64,000 nt of DNA from Candidatus Syntrophopropionicum ammoniitolerans (lineage in GTDB: Bacteria > Bacillota > Desulfotomaculia > Desulfotomaculales > Pelotomaculaceae). The notes beneath the pieces were generated by a model. That model was not told where the DNA came from. It was given only the letters and a program-made list of their open reading frames with translations, and searched no databases. A program made the translations under genes and the position numbers. Below, in pieces: positions 1 through 9,674 of this stretch; positions within the stretch are counted from its first letter, which is position 1; each line of letters opens with the position of its first letter. The DNA lies in the NCBI GenBank assembly GCA_013201395.1, contig JABMJD010000001.1:169649-233648 (forward strand). The letters run 5' to 3'.

Positions 1-2
1 CC

Positions 3-992
3 CTTAATTACACCTATTCATTGGGTGGTTTGCCCCAACTATATGCAGCAGTAGCCGGCTGGTATAAGAAACGTTTTAATGTTGATCTCAATCCGGAAAA
101 TGAAATACTGGCCCTTATGGGTTCACAGGATGGGTTAGCCCATTTAGCCATGTCCTACATTGATCCGGGTGATGTAGCCTTGGTTCCGGATCCCGGCTAT
201 CCTATTTATGGTTTCAGTATACTAATGGCTCAAGGTGAGGTTTATCCTCTGCCGCTACTGGCTGAGAATAATTTTTTGCCTGACCTATCCAAAATCCCGG
301 CACATATTGCTAAAAAATCAAAAATAATCTGGCTCAACTACCCAAACAATCCCACCGCTGCCGTGGCAAACCTGAGTTTTTTTAAACAGGTAGTAGAGTT
401 CGCTCGCCGGTATGATATTTTGGTTTGTCATGATGTGGCCTATGCTGAGTTGGCCTATGACAATTTCAAGCCGGTGAGTTTTCTGGAGGTAGAGGGAGCC
501 AAAGAGGTAGGTGTGGAATTTTATTCCCTGTCCAAAACTTATAACATGGCTGGTTGTAGGCTTGGTTTTATTGTTGGCAATAGGCATGTTGTTGCTAATC
601 TGGCCCTAATCAAATCAAATATAGATTATGGTGTGTTTTTGGCTGTTCAAGAAGCAGGCATTGCTGCTCTCACCGGCCCCCAGGATTGTGTGGCCAACAC
701 AGCCAGGGTTTACCAGCGGCGTCGGGATGTACTGGTGGGAGGTTTGGCTGAGATTGGTTGGCATATTCCTAAGCCCAGTGCTTCCATGTTTGTCTGGGCA
801 CCTCTTCCGCCGGGATATACCTCTTCATATAACCTTGTTTCTGATTTATTGGAAAAGGCAGGGGTTGTTGTCGTTCCCGGTAATGCTTTTGGCAGACAAG
901 GAGAGGGCTATGTGCGGATAGCCCTGGTTAGAAATGAAGAAGCCCTGGCAGAAGCTGTGCAACGGATTAGTAAGAACATAACTTTTAAATAG
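3..992 (+). CDS. Class I/II aminotransferase, LL-diaminopimelate aminotransferase-like (5' truncated)
   Basis: PLP-dependent fold-type I aminotransferase. The reading frame is open to the left edge, so roughly 60 N-terminal residues of a ~390-residue enzyme lie outside the window. Visible motifs are the GLPQLYAAVAGWYKKRF segment typical of DapL and related transaminases, NYPNNPT (PLP/substrate contacts), HDVAYAELAYD (PLP-binding Asp/Tyr) and SLSKTYNMAGCRLGF with the Schiff-base lysine. Family knowledge: DapL makes LL-diaminopimelate for lysine and peptidoglycan; close paralogues act on other amino acids, so the substrate is inferred. A terminator-like hairpin follows. Confidence 0.8.
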   Translation, partial: LNYTYSLGGLPQLYAAVAGWYKKRFNVDLNPENEILALMGSQDGLAHLAMSYIDPGDVALVPDPGYPIYGFSILMAQGEVYPLPLLAENNFLPDLSKIPAHIAKKSKIIWLNYPNNPTAAVANLSFFKQVVEFARRYDILVCHDVAYAELAYDNFKPVSFLEVEGAKEVGVEFYSLSKTYNMAGCRLGFIVGNRHVVANLALIKSNIDYGVFLAVQEAGIAALTGPQDCVANTARVYQRRRDVLVGGLAEIGWHIPKPSASMFVWAPLPPGYTSSYNLVSDLLEKAGVVVVPGNAFGRQGEGYVRIALVRNEEALAEAVQRISKNITFK

Positions 993-1016
993 AGGAATTG
1001 TGATGCAATTAATCAG

Positions 1017-1045
1017 GTAGTTAGGCCTAATTACTGTGTTTTTTT
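1017..1045 (+). terminator. Intrinsic terminator after the aminotransferase
   Basis: GTAGTTA pairs with TAATTAC around a GGCC loop, followed by TGTG and a run of seven T. It lies 25 bases past the aminotransferase stop. Confidence 0.6.
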
Positions 1046-1139
1046 AGGACAGTGATGAAAAGTTTGTATCCCATTTAGGGTCTGCCGGTAACCGTCTATT
1101 TGCATATTATCCGGCATATACTATGATGGGTGATAAGGA

Positions 1140-1415
1140 ATGTATGAAGGGACCGACCTGCCATACCTGAAAGCAAGAGTGCAAGAACTGGAAGAAAAGG
1201 TGGAGCAGCTCAGGTTAAGCCGCCGGGTATTGATGAACCTGATTGAAAAAATTGAAAAAGAAAAAGAAATTTTTTTAGGCAGGCTGGAAAAGGAAAATCG
1301 CAAGCTGCATCAAAACAACTACCGCTACGCCAAATGGCTGCTTCTCAAAAACAGGCAGATAGTTGAGTTGGAGTTAAAACTGAGTGATATAAACACCCGC
1401 AATTCATCAAAATAA
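1140..1415 (+). CDS. Small coiled-coil protein, function unknown
   Basis: A 91-residue, highly charged protein that looks alpha-helical throughout, with heptad-like leucine spacing (LKARVQELEEKVEQLRLSRR and onward). There is no signal peptide, membrane segment or cysteine. An in-frame TAA lies two codons upstream, so ATG 1140 is the first usable start; GGGTGA about 8 bases upstream can act as ribosome site. It sits alone between a terminator and the DnaA-box/riboswitch region. I do not recognise a family; a structural or adaptor role is only a guess. Confidence 0.6.
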   Translation: MYEGTDLPYLKARVQELEEKVEQLRLSRRVLMNLIEKIEKEKEIFLGRLEKENRKLHQNNYRYAKWLLLKNRQIVELELKLSDINTRNSSK

Positions 1416-1419
1416 TTAC

Positions 1420-1440
1420 TTATCCACATTTTTATCCACA
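1420..1440 (+). promoter_or_regulatory. Two tandem perfect DnaA boxes
   Basis: TTATCCACA occurs at 1420-1428 and again at 1432-1440, same orientation, 3 bases apart. Both match the consensus TTATNCACA exactly. About 90 bases of very AT-rich DNA follow, holding a 10-bp inverted repeat (1480-1489 and 1500-1509). No dnaA or dnaN is visible, so this is more likely a DnaA-binding or titration site than the origin. Confidence 0.55.
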
Positions 1441-1479
1441 TTAAATTATGAACTGTTGATTAATTATAATTTTACAAAT

Positions 1480-1509
1480 ATTTATTAACTTCGACAAAGG
1501 TTAATAAAT
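1480..1509. repeat. 10-bp inverted repeat in AT-rich spacer
   Basis: ATTTATTAAC and GTTAATAAAT are perfect complements 10 bases apart. They lie between the DnaA boxes and the cobalamin riboswitch. This could be an operator or a weak hairpin; no run of T follows directly. Confidence 0.4.
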
Positions 1510-1569
1510 TGGTGTTTTTTTAATCCGGAAGGTTTTTTTAGCAGTGTGCTAGAATGATTAAAATACAGT

Positions 1570-1694
1570 ATCCACAGGTGCCTATGTGTTTGGCCAACAG
1601 GGGAATCAGGTAAAAGCCTGAGCGGTCCCGCCACTGTAACCGGGGTGCAGCTAGTCCTGCATATGACCGGAAGCCAGGATACCTGTCTGTGGAT
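1570..1694 (+). promoter_or_regulatory. Cobalamin (adenosylcobalamin) riboswitch aptamer
   Basis: The stretch has the family core: the GGGAA-type segment, CGGTCCCGCCACTGTAACC, and the B12 box GAAGCCAGGATACC. The closing stem is visible: ATCCACAG (1570-1577) pairs with CTGTGGAT (1687-1694). A terminator lies downstream, immediately before cobU. Known function: binding of the coenzyme favours termination, so the following B12 salvage and assembly operon is expected to be shut off when cobalamin is plentiful. Confidence 0.93.
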
Positions 1695-1749
1695 TTCAGC
1701 CGGTAAGCCTTCGTGGTAAAAGGAACGGCGGGTAATGTGGCCCGATTTT

Positions 1750-1779
1750 TTACCCCCGGTGGACCGGGGTAATTTTTTT
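1750..1779 (+). terminator. Riboswitch-controlled intrinsic terminator
   Basis: TTACCCC/GGGGTAA with inner CGGT/ACCG forms a strong stem, followed by seven T. The T run ends only a few bases before the first possible cobU start, so this is the expression platform of the cobalamin riboswitch. The G-rich right arm may also be the only ribosome-binding sequence for an ATG at 1782. Confidence 0.8.
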
Positions 1780-1796
1780 GTATGGGTTGGTGCAGC

Positions 1797-2357
1797 ATGA
1801 AAGGAAAATTAAGTTTGGTACTGGGCGGTTCACGCAGCGGCAAAAGTCAATTTGCTGAGGAAATAGCAACACGCTCAGACAAAAGGGTAACCTATATTGC
1901 CACTGCCGCTATTTTTGATGAGGAGATGGCAGCCAGGGTGAAGCTGCATCGAGAACGGCGTGCTAAAGATTGGCTGACTATTGAAGAAGAAAGAAATGTC
2001 CTGGAAGTGTTAAACCAGGGTGGTGAAGGAGACATTTTTCTTCTGGATTGCGCCACAGTATGGTTATCAAACCTGCTGTTTTACCAACAGAGCCTGGCGC
2101 CTAATACCCCGGCGCAGGCTATAGAAAAACAGTTAATGGCTATGGTTACCGATTTAACAGAAACAACAAAAAGCGGCCTGGACCTTATCGTGGTTTCCAA
2201 TGAGATTGGTCTTGGTGTGGTGCCGGAACACTATTTGGGCAGGTTGTTCAGGGATCTGGCCGGTAAGGCCAACCAACTCCTGGCTACAAGAGCGGACAGT
2301 GTTTATCTGGTAGTAGCGGGTATCCCCATGGAAATAAAAGGGGGATTCCCAAAATAG
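1797..2357 (+). CDS. cobU: Adenosylcobinamide kinase / adenosylcobinamide-phosphate guanylyltransferase
   Basis: Bifunctional enzyme of nucleotide-loop assembly that phosphorylates adenosylcobinamide and then adds GMP. P-loop GGSRSGKS at residues 10-17; the HRERRAKDW segment carries the histidine that is guanylylated in this family; VSNEIGLGVVPEHYLGR and the C-terminal DLAGKANQLLA motif are also typical. About 186 residues, normal length. ATG 1797 gives the usual CobU N-terminus; ATG 1782, in frame, would add five residues and lies almost on the terminator. First gene of the riboswitch-controlled operon. Confidence 0.93.
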   Translation: MKGKLSLVLGGSRSGKSQFAEEIATRSDKRVTYIATAAIFDEEMAARVKLHRERRAKDWLTIEEERNVLEVLNQGGEGDIFLLDCATVWLSNLLFYQQSLAPNTPAQAIEKQLMAMVTDLTETTKSGLDLIVVSNEIGLGVVPEHYLGRLFRDLAGKANQLLATRADSVYLVVAGIPMEIKGGFPK

Positions 2358-2367
2358 CTTTAATGGG

Positions 2368-3195
2368 GTGACAAACATTAAGAACAAGACCATTATGATT
2401 CAGGGTACCGCCTCTAATGTGGGTAAAAGCATACTGGCCGCAGCACTATGTCGTATTTTTGTGCGTGATGGATATCGGGCAGCGCCATTTAAATCACAGA
2501 ATATGGCCTCAAACTCCTTTGTGACAGCGGGCGGTGGCGAAATGGCACAGGCACAGGCGACACAGGCCCGGGCTGCCGGTGTAAAACCGACTGTTGATAT
2601 GAATCCGATATTATTAAAACCAATCAGCAATGCCTCTTCCCAGGTAGTGGTTCTTGGTAAACCGGTGGGTAGTTTTTCTGCCCAACAGTATCATCTTGAA
2701 TATACCATCCAGGCCTTACCTGTTATTAGAGAGGCTTTAACCCGTTTGCGTTCTGCCTACGACATTATAGTAATTGAAGGCGCCGGCAGCCCGGCTGAAA
2801 TAAACCTACAAGAACACGAAATTGTAAACATGCGCATCGCCAGGATGGCCGACGCCCCTGTCCTGCTCGTTGCCGATATAGATCGCGGCGGGGCACTGGC
2901 ATCTGTGGTCGGTACCATGGAGTTGCTGGCAGAGGAGGATCGGGCCCGTCTAGCCGGTTTTGTTATTAATAAATTTAGAGGTGATCTGACACTGTTTCAA
3001 CCCGCTGTAGATTTTCTGGAGCAAAAAACCAGGCGGGCAGTTTTTGGTGTGGTGCCCTATTTAGATTTTATACCGGCTTCACTTAACAAGGCCCCGGCGC
3101 CCTTCATGCCCCTCGACGAAGATTTGGACAAGCTGGCTGAGCTGGTAAGAGACAGTATGGATATAGAAAAGATCTATGCAGTTATGGGCTTATGA
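2368..3195 (+). CDS. cobQ: Cobyric acid synthase, short form lacking the glutaminase domain
   Basis: The N-terminal ATP-dependent amidoligase domain is clear: MIQGTASNVGKS (P-loop), PFKSQNMASNSFV, VDMNPILLKP, EGAGSPAEINL, DIDRGGALASVVGT and INKFRGD. Family enzymes are about 500 residues and carry a C-terminal class I glutaminase domain that supplies ammonia for four side-chain amidations. This one stops at 275 residues, just after VPYLDF and a short DEDLDKLAELV tail, and no remnant of the missing domain lies before cbiB. GTG 2368 has no good ribosome site. An ATT at 2377, six bases after GGGGTGA, would give a more typical N-terminus. Confidence 0.85.
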   Translation: MTNIKNKTIMIQGTASNVGKSILAAALCRIFVRDGYRAAPFKSQNMASNSFVTAGGGEMAQAQATQARAAGVKPTVDMNPILLKPISNASSQVVVLGKPVGSFSAQQYHLEYTIQALPVIREALTRLRSAYDIIVIEGAGSPAEINLQEHEIVNMRIARMADAPVLLVADIDRGGALASVVGTMELLAEEDRARLAGFVINKFRGDLTLFQPAVDFLEQKTRRAVFGVVPYLDFIPASLNKAPAPFMPLDEDLDKLAELVRDSMDIEKIYAVMGL

Positions 3196-3222
3196 AAATC
3201 TTTACGAAACAGGTAAACGGTT

Positions 3223-4179
3223 ATGGGATATATGCACTTATATGTAGCAATAGCATTTTTTTTAGACCTGCTGGTAGGGGATCCCCGCTGGGTTCCCCAT
3301 CCTGTGGTGCTCATGGGAAAAGCCATCGGGATATTGGAACGATTTTGTCGCGGGATTTTTCATCATCCCCTGATGCTAAAATTTATGGGCTTTCTCACTG
3401 TGTTGATTACAGTTGGTGGTAGTTGGTTACTGACCCACCTGCTGATAAACTGGCTGTTTGGTATCAATTACTGGGCCGGTGTGGCTCTGTCGGTTTGGCT
3501 TATTTCTACTACCATAGCAGCCCGGGGTCTGGCCAGAGCAGCCGGGGAAATTTACCTTTTACTGCAAAGAGGTGATTTGTCGGCAGTTCGCTACCAGGTG
3601 GGGATGATTGTGGGCCGGGACACAGATCGAATGGAACCTGAGTCGGCAGTAAGGGCTACTGTAGAAACTGTGGCTGAAAACATTGTAGATGCAGTTGTGG
3701 CCCCGCTGTTTTATGCATTTCTTGGTGGTGCACCCCTGGCCATAGCCTACCGTGCCGTCAATACCCTTGATTCCATGCTGGGTTATAAGAATGAGCGCTA
3801 TATAAACTTTGGCCTGGCAGCAGCGCGCCTTGACGATGTCGCCAGCTATATACCGGCCCGTTTGACAGGGTTATTTTTACTTATCGCTGCCTGGATAGCA
3901 AGGATGAATGTCAAGGGGGCATTACAGGCCATCCTGAGAGATGCCTCAAGTCATCCCAGCCCCAACAGCGGTATTCCCGAAGCAGCTGTTGCCGGCGCAT
4001 TGGGGGTGCAGTTAGGCGGGATTAACTACTATCACGGTTGTCCTTCGTTTAGAGCTTACATGGGAAAAGCCTTAATGCCCCTGGCACCGAGGCATATTAA
4101 ACTCACGGTGCGGTTGCTATACCTCTCCTCATGTCTGGCTGTTTTGACTGGTGTAATGATTTTCTATTTTTTTAGCTAG
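3223..4179 (+). CDS. cbiB: Adenosylcobinamide-phosphate synthase (CbiB/CobD)
   Basis: Integral membrane enzyme that attaches aminopropanol or its phosphate to adenosylcobyric acid. The 318-residue protein has the family N-terminus FFLDLLVGDPRWVPHPVVLMGK, several hydrophobic segments, RATVETVAENIVDAVVAPLFY, and the HPSPNSGIPEAAVAGALGVQLGG signature. It starts 27 bases after the short cobQ and continues the operon. Its product would be the substrate of CobU. Confidence 0.93.
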   Translation: MGYMHLYVAIAFFLDLLVGDPRWVPHPVVLMGKAIGILERFCRGIFHHPLMLKFMGFLTVLITVGGSWLLTHLLINWLFGINYWAGVALSVWLISTTIAARGLARAAGEIYLLLQRGDLSAVRYQVGMIVGRDTDRMEPESAVRATVETVAENIVDAVVAPLFYAFLGGAPLAIAYRAVNTLDSMLGYKNERYINFGLAAARLDDVASYIPARLTGLFLLIAAWIARMNVKGALQAILRDASSHPSPNSGIPEAAVAGALGVQLGGINYYHGCPSFRAYMGKALMPLAPRHIKLTVRLLYLSSCLAVLTGVMIFYFFS

Positions 4180-4248
4180 TGCCTGGAGGTACTATGAACC
4201 CGGTTGCTGCCTAACGGTCGCATTCATGGAAAGGAATGAATATAATTA

Positions 4249-4995
4249 TTGAAAAGTATCCTATTTGCTCTGCAGCATCTAACCAGGCTACCCCTGCCGC
4301 GAATCCCATTCGATAAGGTTTCCTGTGGCCGGGGTACGGCATTTTTTCCACTGGCAGGCCTTTTAATCGGCGCTATCATGGCAGCGGTCATTTGGGCGGT
4401 AGAGGGGTGGTATTTGCCTTCTCAATTACAAGCTGCCCTGCTAATTGTGCTCATGGTTGTTTTAACAGGGGGCATCCACCTGGACGGCTTTATGGATACC
4501 ATCGATGGTTTATTTAGCGGCCGGGAACGAGAAAAATGTTTGGAAATTATGCGGGACAGCCGGGTAGGCGCTTTTGGTGTAATTGGGGCCATCTGTTTGC
4601 TGTTGTTTAAATTCTCCTTGCTGGCTAATATCCCTACCCTTTTGCTAATCAAGCTATTGGTTGTGGTGCCGACTATAAGCCGCTGGAATATGACTATGTC
4701 CATATTTGTTTTTCCTTATGCCAGAAGGGAAGGGTTAGGTACCGTCTACAAAAAATACTGTGGTTTAAGAGAGTTGCTTCTGGCAACTATACTAACGGCT
4801 GCTGTTTGCGGGTTAGTGCTGGGTGTTGATGGGGCTATTTTAATGCTCAGCGGCGGTTTGATAGCCTACCTGGTGGGGCAAAAGGTGAACAGGGTACTGG
4901 ATGGGCTTACTGGTGACATATACGGTTTTATCAACGAACTAAGCGAAGTTCTGCTTTTGTTGATTGCCTATCCGTTGTTAAAGATATTAGGCTGA
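4249..4995 (+). CDS. cobS: Adenosylcobinamide-GDP ribazoletransferase (cobalamin synthase)
   Basis: Membrane enzyme joining adenosylcobinamide-GDP with alpha-ribazole or its phosphate. Recognised by LTRLPLPRIP near the N-terminus, GGIHLDGFMDTIDGLFSGRERE (the acidic metal-binding motif), MRDSRVGAFGVIG and a multi-helix C-terminal half ending in LTGDIYGFINELSE. 248 residues, normal. Start is TTG 4249 with an AAGGAA-type site upstream at loose spacing; no ATG fits the frame near it. Confidence 0.93.
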   Translation: MKSILFALQHLTRLPLPRIPFDKVSCGRGTAFFPLAGLLIGAIMAAVIWAVEGWYLPSQLQAALLIVLMVVLTGGIHLDGFMDTIDGLFSGREREKCLEIMRDSRVGAFGVIGAICLLLFKFSLLANIPTLLLIKLLVVVPTISRWNMTMSIFVFPYARREGLGTVYKKYCGLRELLLATILTAAVCGLVLGVDGAILMLSGGLIAYLVGQKVNRVLDGLTGDIYGFINELSEVLLLLIAYPLLKILG

Positions 4996-5013
4996 GGGAA
5001 GGAGGCTTTACCA

Positions 5014-6117
5014 TTGCAGCAGCTTGTACATATTCACGGTGGCAATATTACCCTGGCGGCAAAAAAATATGGGTTGCCCCAGGAAAAAATTATCGATTTT
5101 AGTGCGAATATCAATCCATTGGGGCCCTCGGAGAAAATTTTTCAGGCCATAACAAGTAATCTAACGGCAGCTATCGTCAATTATCCTGATCCCGATTGCA
5201 CAGAACTAAGGAACCTACTGTCCGGCTATCTGAGTGTAGATCGGGATCTGCTCCTAATGGGAAACGGTGCAGCCGAACTAATATACCTCCTGGTACGTAT
5301 TATAGGAAGTAAAGGGGTCCGGGCGCTAATCCCCGTCCCTACATTCTGTGAGTATGGGCTGGCGGTACTCAGTCAAGGCGGGGAAGTAATTACCGTTAAA
5401 ATGATCGAGGAAGAGGGGTTCGGTTTCCCACTTGATCGATTAATTAGCCTTATACCTCAGGTCAACCTGCTGTTTATATGCAATCCCAATAACCCCACCG
5501 GACGGCTGGTGGAAAAGGCAGCCATAGAACAAATACTGGAGACATCAGCAAGATATGGTGTGCTGGTGGTAATAGATGAGGCTTTTATGGATTTTGTCTC
5601 ACAGCGGGCTCGTTATTCCCTAATTAAGGCTGTAGGGAACAACCCTAACCTGGCTGTTTTGTATTCTTTAACGAAATTTTTTGGCATACCGGGGCTGCGT
5701 CTGGGCGCAATTGCAGCCCCGGGAGACATTATTAGACGAATGAACACCGCCAAAGATCCATGGAATGTTAACAGCCTGGCCCAGGTGGCCGGTATAGCCG
5801 GTCTCAAGGATCAAGAACACATGGAGCAGACCAATGAACTGGTCAATAGGGAAAAGGCCTATCTCTTTGCAGAGTTGCAGAATATCCCCGGCCTAAACCC
5901 GCTGCCGGGGGCAGCAAATTTTATTCTGTTGAATGTGAGCGATAGTGGCCTGAAATCAAGTAAGTTAACAGAACTACTGGGCAGGCGTGGCATCCTGGTT
6001 AGAGATTGCCACGGGTTCAGCGGGCTTGCCGGCCGCTATATTAGGCTGGCAGTGAAAAATAGGCCCCAGAACGAGGCTCTGTTAAAGGCTATAAAAGATG
6101 TATTGAAAGGAAAATAG
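5014..6117 (+). CDS. cobD: L-threonine-O-3-phosphate decarboxylase
   Basis: PLP enzyme making (R)-1-amino-2-propanol phosphate for the nucleotide loop. The N-terminus HGGNITLAAKKYGLP plus IDFSANINPLGPS is diagnostic for CobD within the HisC-like aminotransferases. CNPNNPTGRLV, VIDEAFMDF and the lysine-bearing SLTKFFGIPGLRLG follow. Starts with TTG eight bases after GGAAGGAGG. 367 residues. It lies between cobS and cobC in the same orientation with short spacers, so co-transcription is expected. Confidence 0.92.
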   Translation: MQQLVHIHGGNITLAAKKYGLPQEKIIDFSANINPLGPSEKIFQAITSNLTAAIVNYPDPDCTELRNLLSGYLSVDRDLLLMGNGAAELIYLLVRIIGSKGVRALIPVPTFCEYGLAVLSQGGEVITVKMIEEEGFGFPLDRLISLIPQVNLLFICNPNNPTGRLVEKAAIEQILETSARYGVLVVIDEAFMDFVSQRARYSLIKAVGNNPNLAVLYSLTKFFGIPGLRLGAIAAPGDIIRRMNTAKDPWNVNSLAQVAGIAGLKDQEHMEQTNELVNREKAYLFAELQNIPGLNPLPGAANFILLNVSDSGLKSSKLTELLGRRGILVRDCHGFSGLAGRYIRLAVKNRPQNEALLKAIKDVLKGK

Positions 6118-6125
6118 ATAATATA

Positions 6126-6752
6126 ATGGGTTGCCGTATATACGTAATTAGACATGGGGAAACTGCTTGGAATGTGGTGTCAAAATTACAAGGCCACACC
6201 AATGTGCCCCTATCGGATAATGGGCGAAGCCAGGCCAGGTTACTGGGCAAACGACTGGCCGGGTTGGAGTTTGAAAACCTCTACAGCAGTGACCTGGTTA
6301 GGGCCTATGAAACAGCGCAGATTATTTCACAATACCATCACAACCTGGAAATAAAGACATTGCCGGCACTGAGGGAGATCAACTTCGGGCGCTGGGAGGG
6401 ATTTAGCATCAAGGAGATAGCGGAACTGTATCCGGAAAAAATTAAACAGTGGTGGAAAACGCCCCTGCAAACCAGGTTGCCCGATGGAGAATCGCTGGGT
6501 GACCTGGTGCAAAGAGTAGCAGCAGTGGTTAAAAACATCGTGGAAAGCCATACTGGGGGCAACATTCTACTAGTAACCCATGGTGGAGTGATCCGCAGCA
6601 TTGTAGGTACCGTCCTGGGTATGGATTTAAATGAACACTGGCGTCTATGTTTGGAAAATGCATCCTTGAATATAATTGACTTTCCCGCCTGGGATAAAGG
6701 CATACTAATGCTTTTTAATGATCACTCCCATCTCCAATCACCCTGTGTATAA
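6126..6752 (+). CDS. cobC: Alpha-ribazole phosphatase / histidine phosphatase family
   Basis: Phosphoglycerate-mutase-like phosphatase with the catalytic RHGETAWN near residue 9, LSDNGRSQARLLG, SSDLVRAYETA, EINFGRWEG and the second histidine in VTHGGVIRSIVG. CobC removes phosphate from alpha-ribazole-5'-phosphate or from adenosylcobalamin phosphate. It is assigned from its place as last gene of the cobalamin operon; sequence alone cannot exclude another histidine phosphatase. 208 residues. Confidence 0.87.
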   Translation: MGCRIYVIRHGETAWNVVSKLQGHTNVPLSDNGRSQARLLGKRLAGLEFENLYSSDLVRAYETAQIISQYHHNLEIKTLPALREINFGRWEGFSIKEIAELYPEKIKQWWKTPLQTRLPDGESLGDLVQRVAAVVKNIVESHTGGNILLVTHGGVIRSIVGTVLGMDLNEHWRLCLENASLNIIDFPAWDKGILMLFNDHSHLQSPCV

Positions 6753-6816
6753 AAAATATAGGTATTAAACTGCCTGCAGGTGAAACAATAAATAAAAAAA
6801 ATGGGGTGCATTGATC

Positions 6817-7050
6817 ATGGAAGAAAATGACTCTTTTAAACAAAGTAGAGTTCCCTGGAGTGCGGAACCCAGCCTGAAAGAAATGGCCGCAGAGGTGGGG
6901 GTTGATGTAGGAGGCCTCATAGAAGGGATCAAAAATGAGCAAACAGATGAAGAAATTGCTGCTGATCTGGGTGTATCCGAAAGGCTTGTTTGCCATCTAA
7001 GGAATCGTTTCTATAGCCATGGGATAGATTCAGTGATGGGTCAAGACTAG
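6817..7050 (+). CDS. Small helix-turn-helix protein
   Basis: About 77 residues. The part NEQTDEEIAADLGVSERLVCHLRNRFYSHG reads as a helix-turn-helix in which the recognition helix follows GVSE. The preceding SLKEMAAEVGVDVGGLIEG may be a second helical element. ATG 6817 is preceded by GGGGTG at good spacing; the TTG at 6811 is less likely. It stands alone between the cob operon and guaB. Likely a DNA-binding protein of unknown target. Confidence 0.65.
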   Translation: MEENDSFKQSRVPWSAEPSLKEMAAEVGVDVGGLIEGIKNEQTDEEIAADLGVSERLVCHLRNRFYSHGIDSVMGQD

Positions 7051-7082
7051 AAATCCATAACCAAAACTAGTTCTAGATTGCT

Positions 7083-7112
7083 TGGACATCCCTGGAGTAA
7101 CTATGCTATAAT
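7083..7112 (+). promoter_or_regulatory. Predicted sigma-A promoter of guaB
   Basis: TGGACA (7083-7088), an 18-base spacer and TATAAT (7107-7112) preceded by TG, giving an extended -10. The -10 lies inside the left arm of an imperfect hairpin: TGCTATAATA at 7104-7113 pairs with TATTATAGCA at 7140-7149. The right arm ends at the guaB ribosome site AAGGAGGG. Confidence 0.6.
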
Positions 7113-7147
7113 AAGCAGATACACAAAATTGCTTGTTACTATTATAG

Positions 7148-8632
<1,485 letters not shown>

Positions 8633-8671
8633 CCGGAGCATGATGCCCAACAAGGGTACAAAATAGTGATC

Positions 8672-8701
8672 AAAAGCCTGCTTGCCGTGTGGCAAGCAGG
8701 C
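8672..8701 (-). terminator. Intrinsic terminator, best for the minus-strand gene
   Basis: GCCTGCTTGCC (8676-8686) and GGCAAGCAGGC (8691-8701) form an 11-bp perfect stem with a GTGT loop. The T tract (TTTT) is on the minus strand, so it ends the acetyltransferase transcript; the same hairpin may also slow transcription from guaB. Confidence 0.75.
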
Positions 8702-8704
8702 CAT

Positions 8705-9328
8705 TTAATGAAACCTGATCTTTTTTTCGAACAGCATATCTTCAAATAATAAAACATCCTTTGTACTAACGTTTTTACCAAATCGCACCATCAATACATT
8801 AGCCGGATGTTCCGTGATATCCGGATCGTCAGTAGCACGTCGTTTGAGACTGACCAGGCCAAACAATCTTTCCAGCATTTTCTGGTATTCAAAAATCTCC
8901 AGTCCACTGCCTTCCAGGTCCCAGTGCCAGCAGAATTCCAGGGTGACTACAATGAATTCTTCTATTATAGGGTTGCGAAAAGCCTCTTCCAGTAAAGCCT
9001 CAGCAATACCCTTCCGGCGCCAGTTGGGGCTGATTTCAATACCACCCAGCTCTAATATCTTGGGATGCCTGCTCCATCTAAAATACTCATCCGGATAGTG
9101 AAAGGTAATATAGCCTATAATTTCATAACCTGAGCGGGCAATGTAGATCATGCCCTGTGGCATTTTAGAAATAGCAATCAAAGCCCTTTTTTGTTCTTCT
9201 GCGGGACGGAAGTTGGTTAAATGCCGATTAAATTTTAGGTTTTCCAGGGATTTAGGCACTACCGGCCCTTCCAACAGGTAACCACCGGCTAGTTCTATAG
9301 AATCTTCACGCCCGTGACATGCAAGCAT
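8705..9328 (-). CDS. acuA: GNAT N-acetyltransferase, AcuA-like
   Basis: About 207 residues with the order of conserved blocks known from AcuA: LENLKFNRHLTNFRPAEEQK, IIGYITFHYPDE, LGGIEISPNWRRKGIAEALLEEA (acetyl-CoA pyrophosphate loop) and VTLEFCWHWDLEGSGLEIFEYQKMLERLFG. In Bacillus, AcuA acetylates and inactivates acetyl-CoA synthetase. Here acuB and acuC are not adjacent, so the target is inferred. The ATG at 9328 has GAGGTG at good spacing; the earlier ATG at 9334 lies too close to it. Confidence 0.8.
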   Translation of the reverse strand: MLACHGREDSIELAGGYLLEGPVVPKSLENLKFNRHLTNFRPAEEQKRALIAISKMPQGMIYIARSGYEIIGYITFHYPDEYFRWSRHPKILELGGIEISPNWRRKGIAEALLEEAFRNPIIEEFIVVTLEFCWHWDLEGSGLEIFEYQKMLERLFGLVSLKRRATDDPDITEHPANVLMVRFGKNVSTKDVLLFEDMLFEKKIRFH

Positions 9329-9334
9329 TATCAT

Positions 9335-9674
9335 TTCACCTCATTCAAGGATGGTAGTATTATTACCATTAAACCATGAAAACGACCATTCGCGGGCTAG
9401 GTATTAATATTAACTTGTGCACCTTCCTACCATTCAAGGGTTAAATTTTACCGTTTGCTGCTGTATATCAACCACTTACCTTATTATATTTCATAGTAGC
9501 ATTTTTAATCAACCGTAAATTTGCTTTATTACCGTTTTATTCTTAAAAATTTTGTTGATTGAACAAATAATAAGTCTTAAATATCCTAATGGGAAATAAA
9601 GGAATATCTAAATATAAAACGAATTTATCAATTAGAACCTTCATAAGTTATATTTATTGTGAGGTAGGTGAAAG
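9335..9674. other. AT-rich intergenic region
   Basis: 340 bases between divergent genes. No convincing ORF or stable RNA. TACCAT/ATGGTA-type short inverted motifs near 9350-9380 and a long AT-rich tract before 9660 suggest promoters for both neighbours, but I cannot fix one. Confidence 0.4.

Noticed and set aside
1420..1530. Chromosome origin
   Set aside because: Only two DnaA boxes and no dnaA, dnaN, recF or gyr genes nearby.
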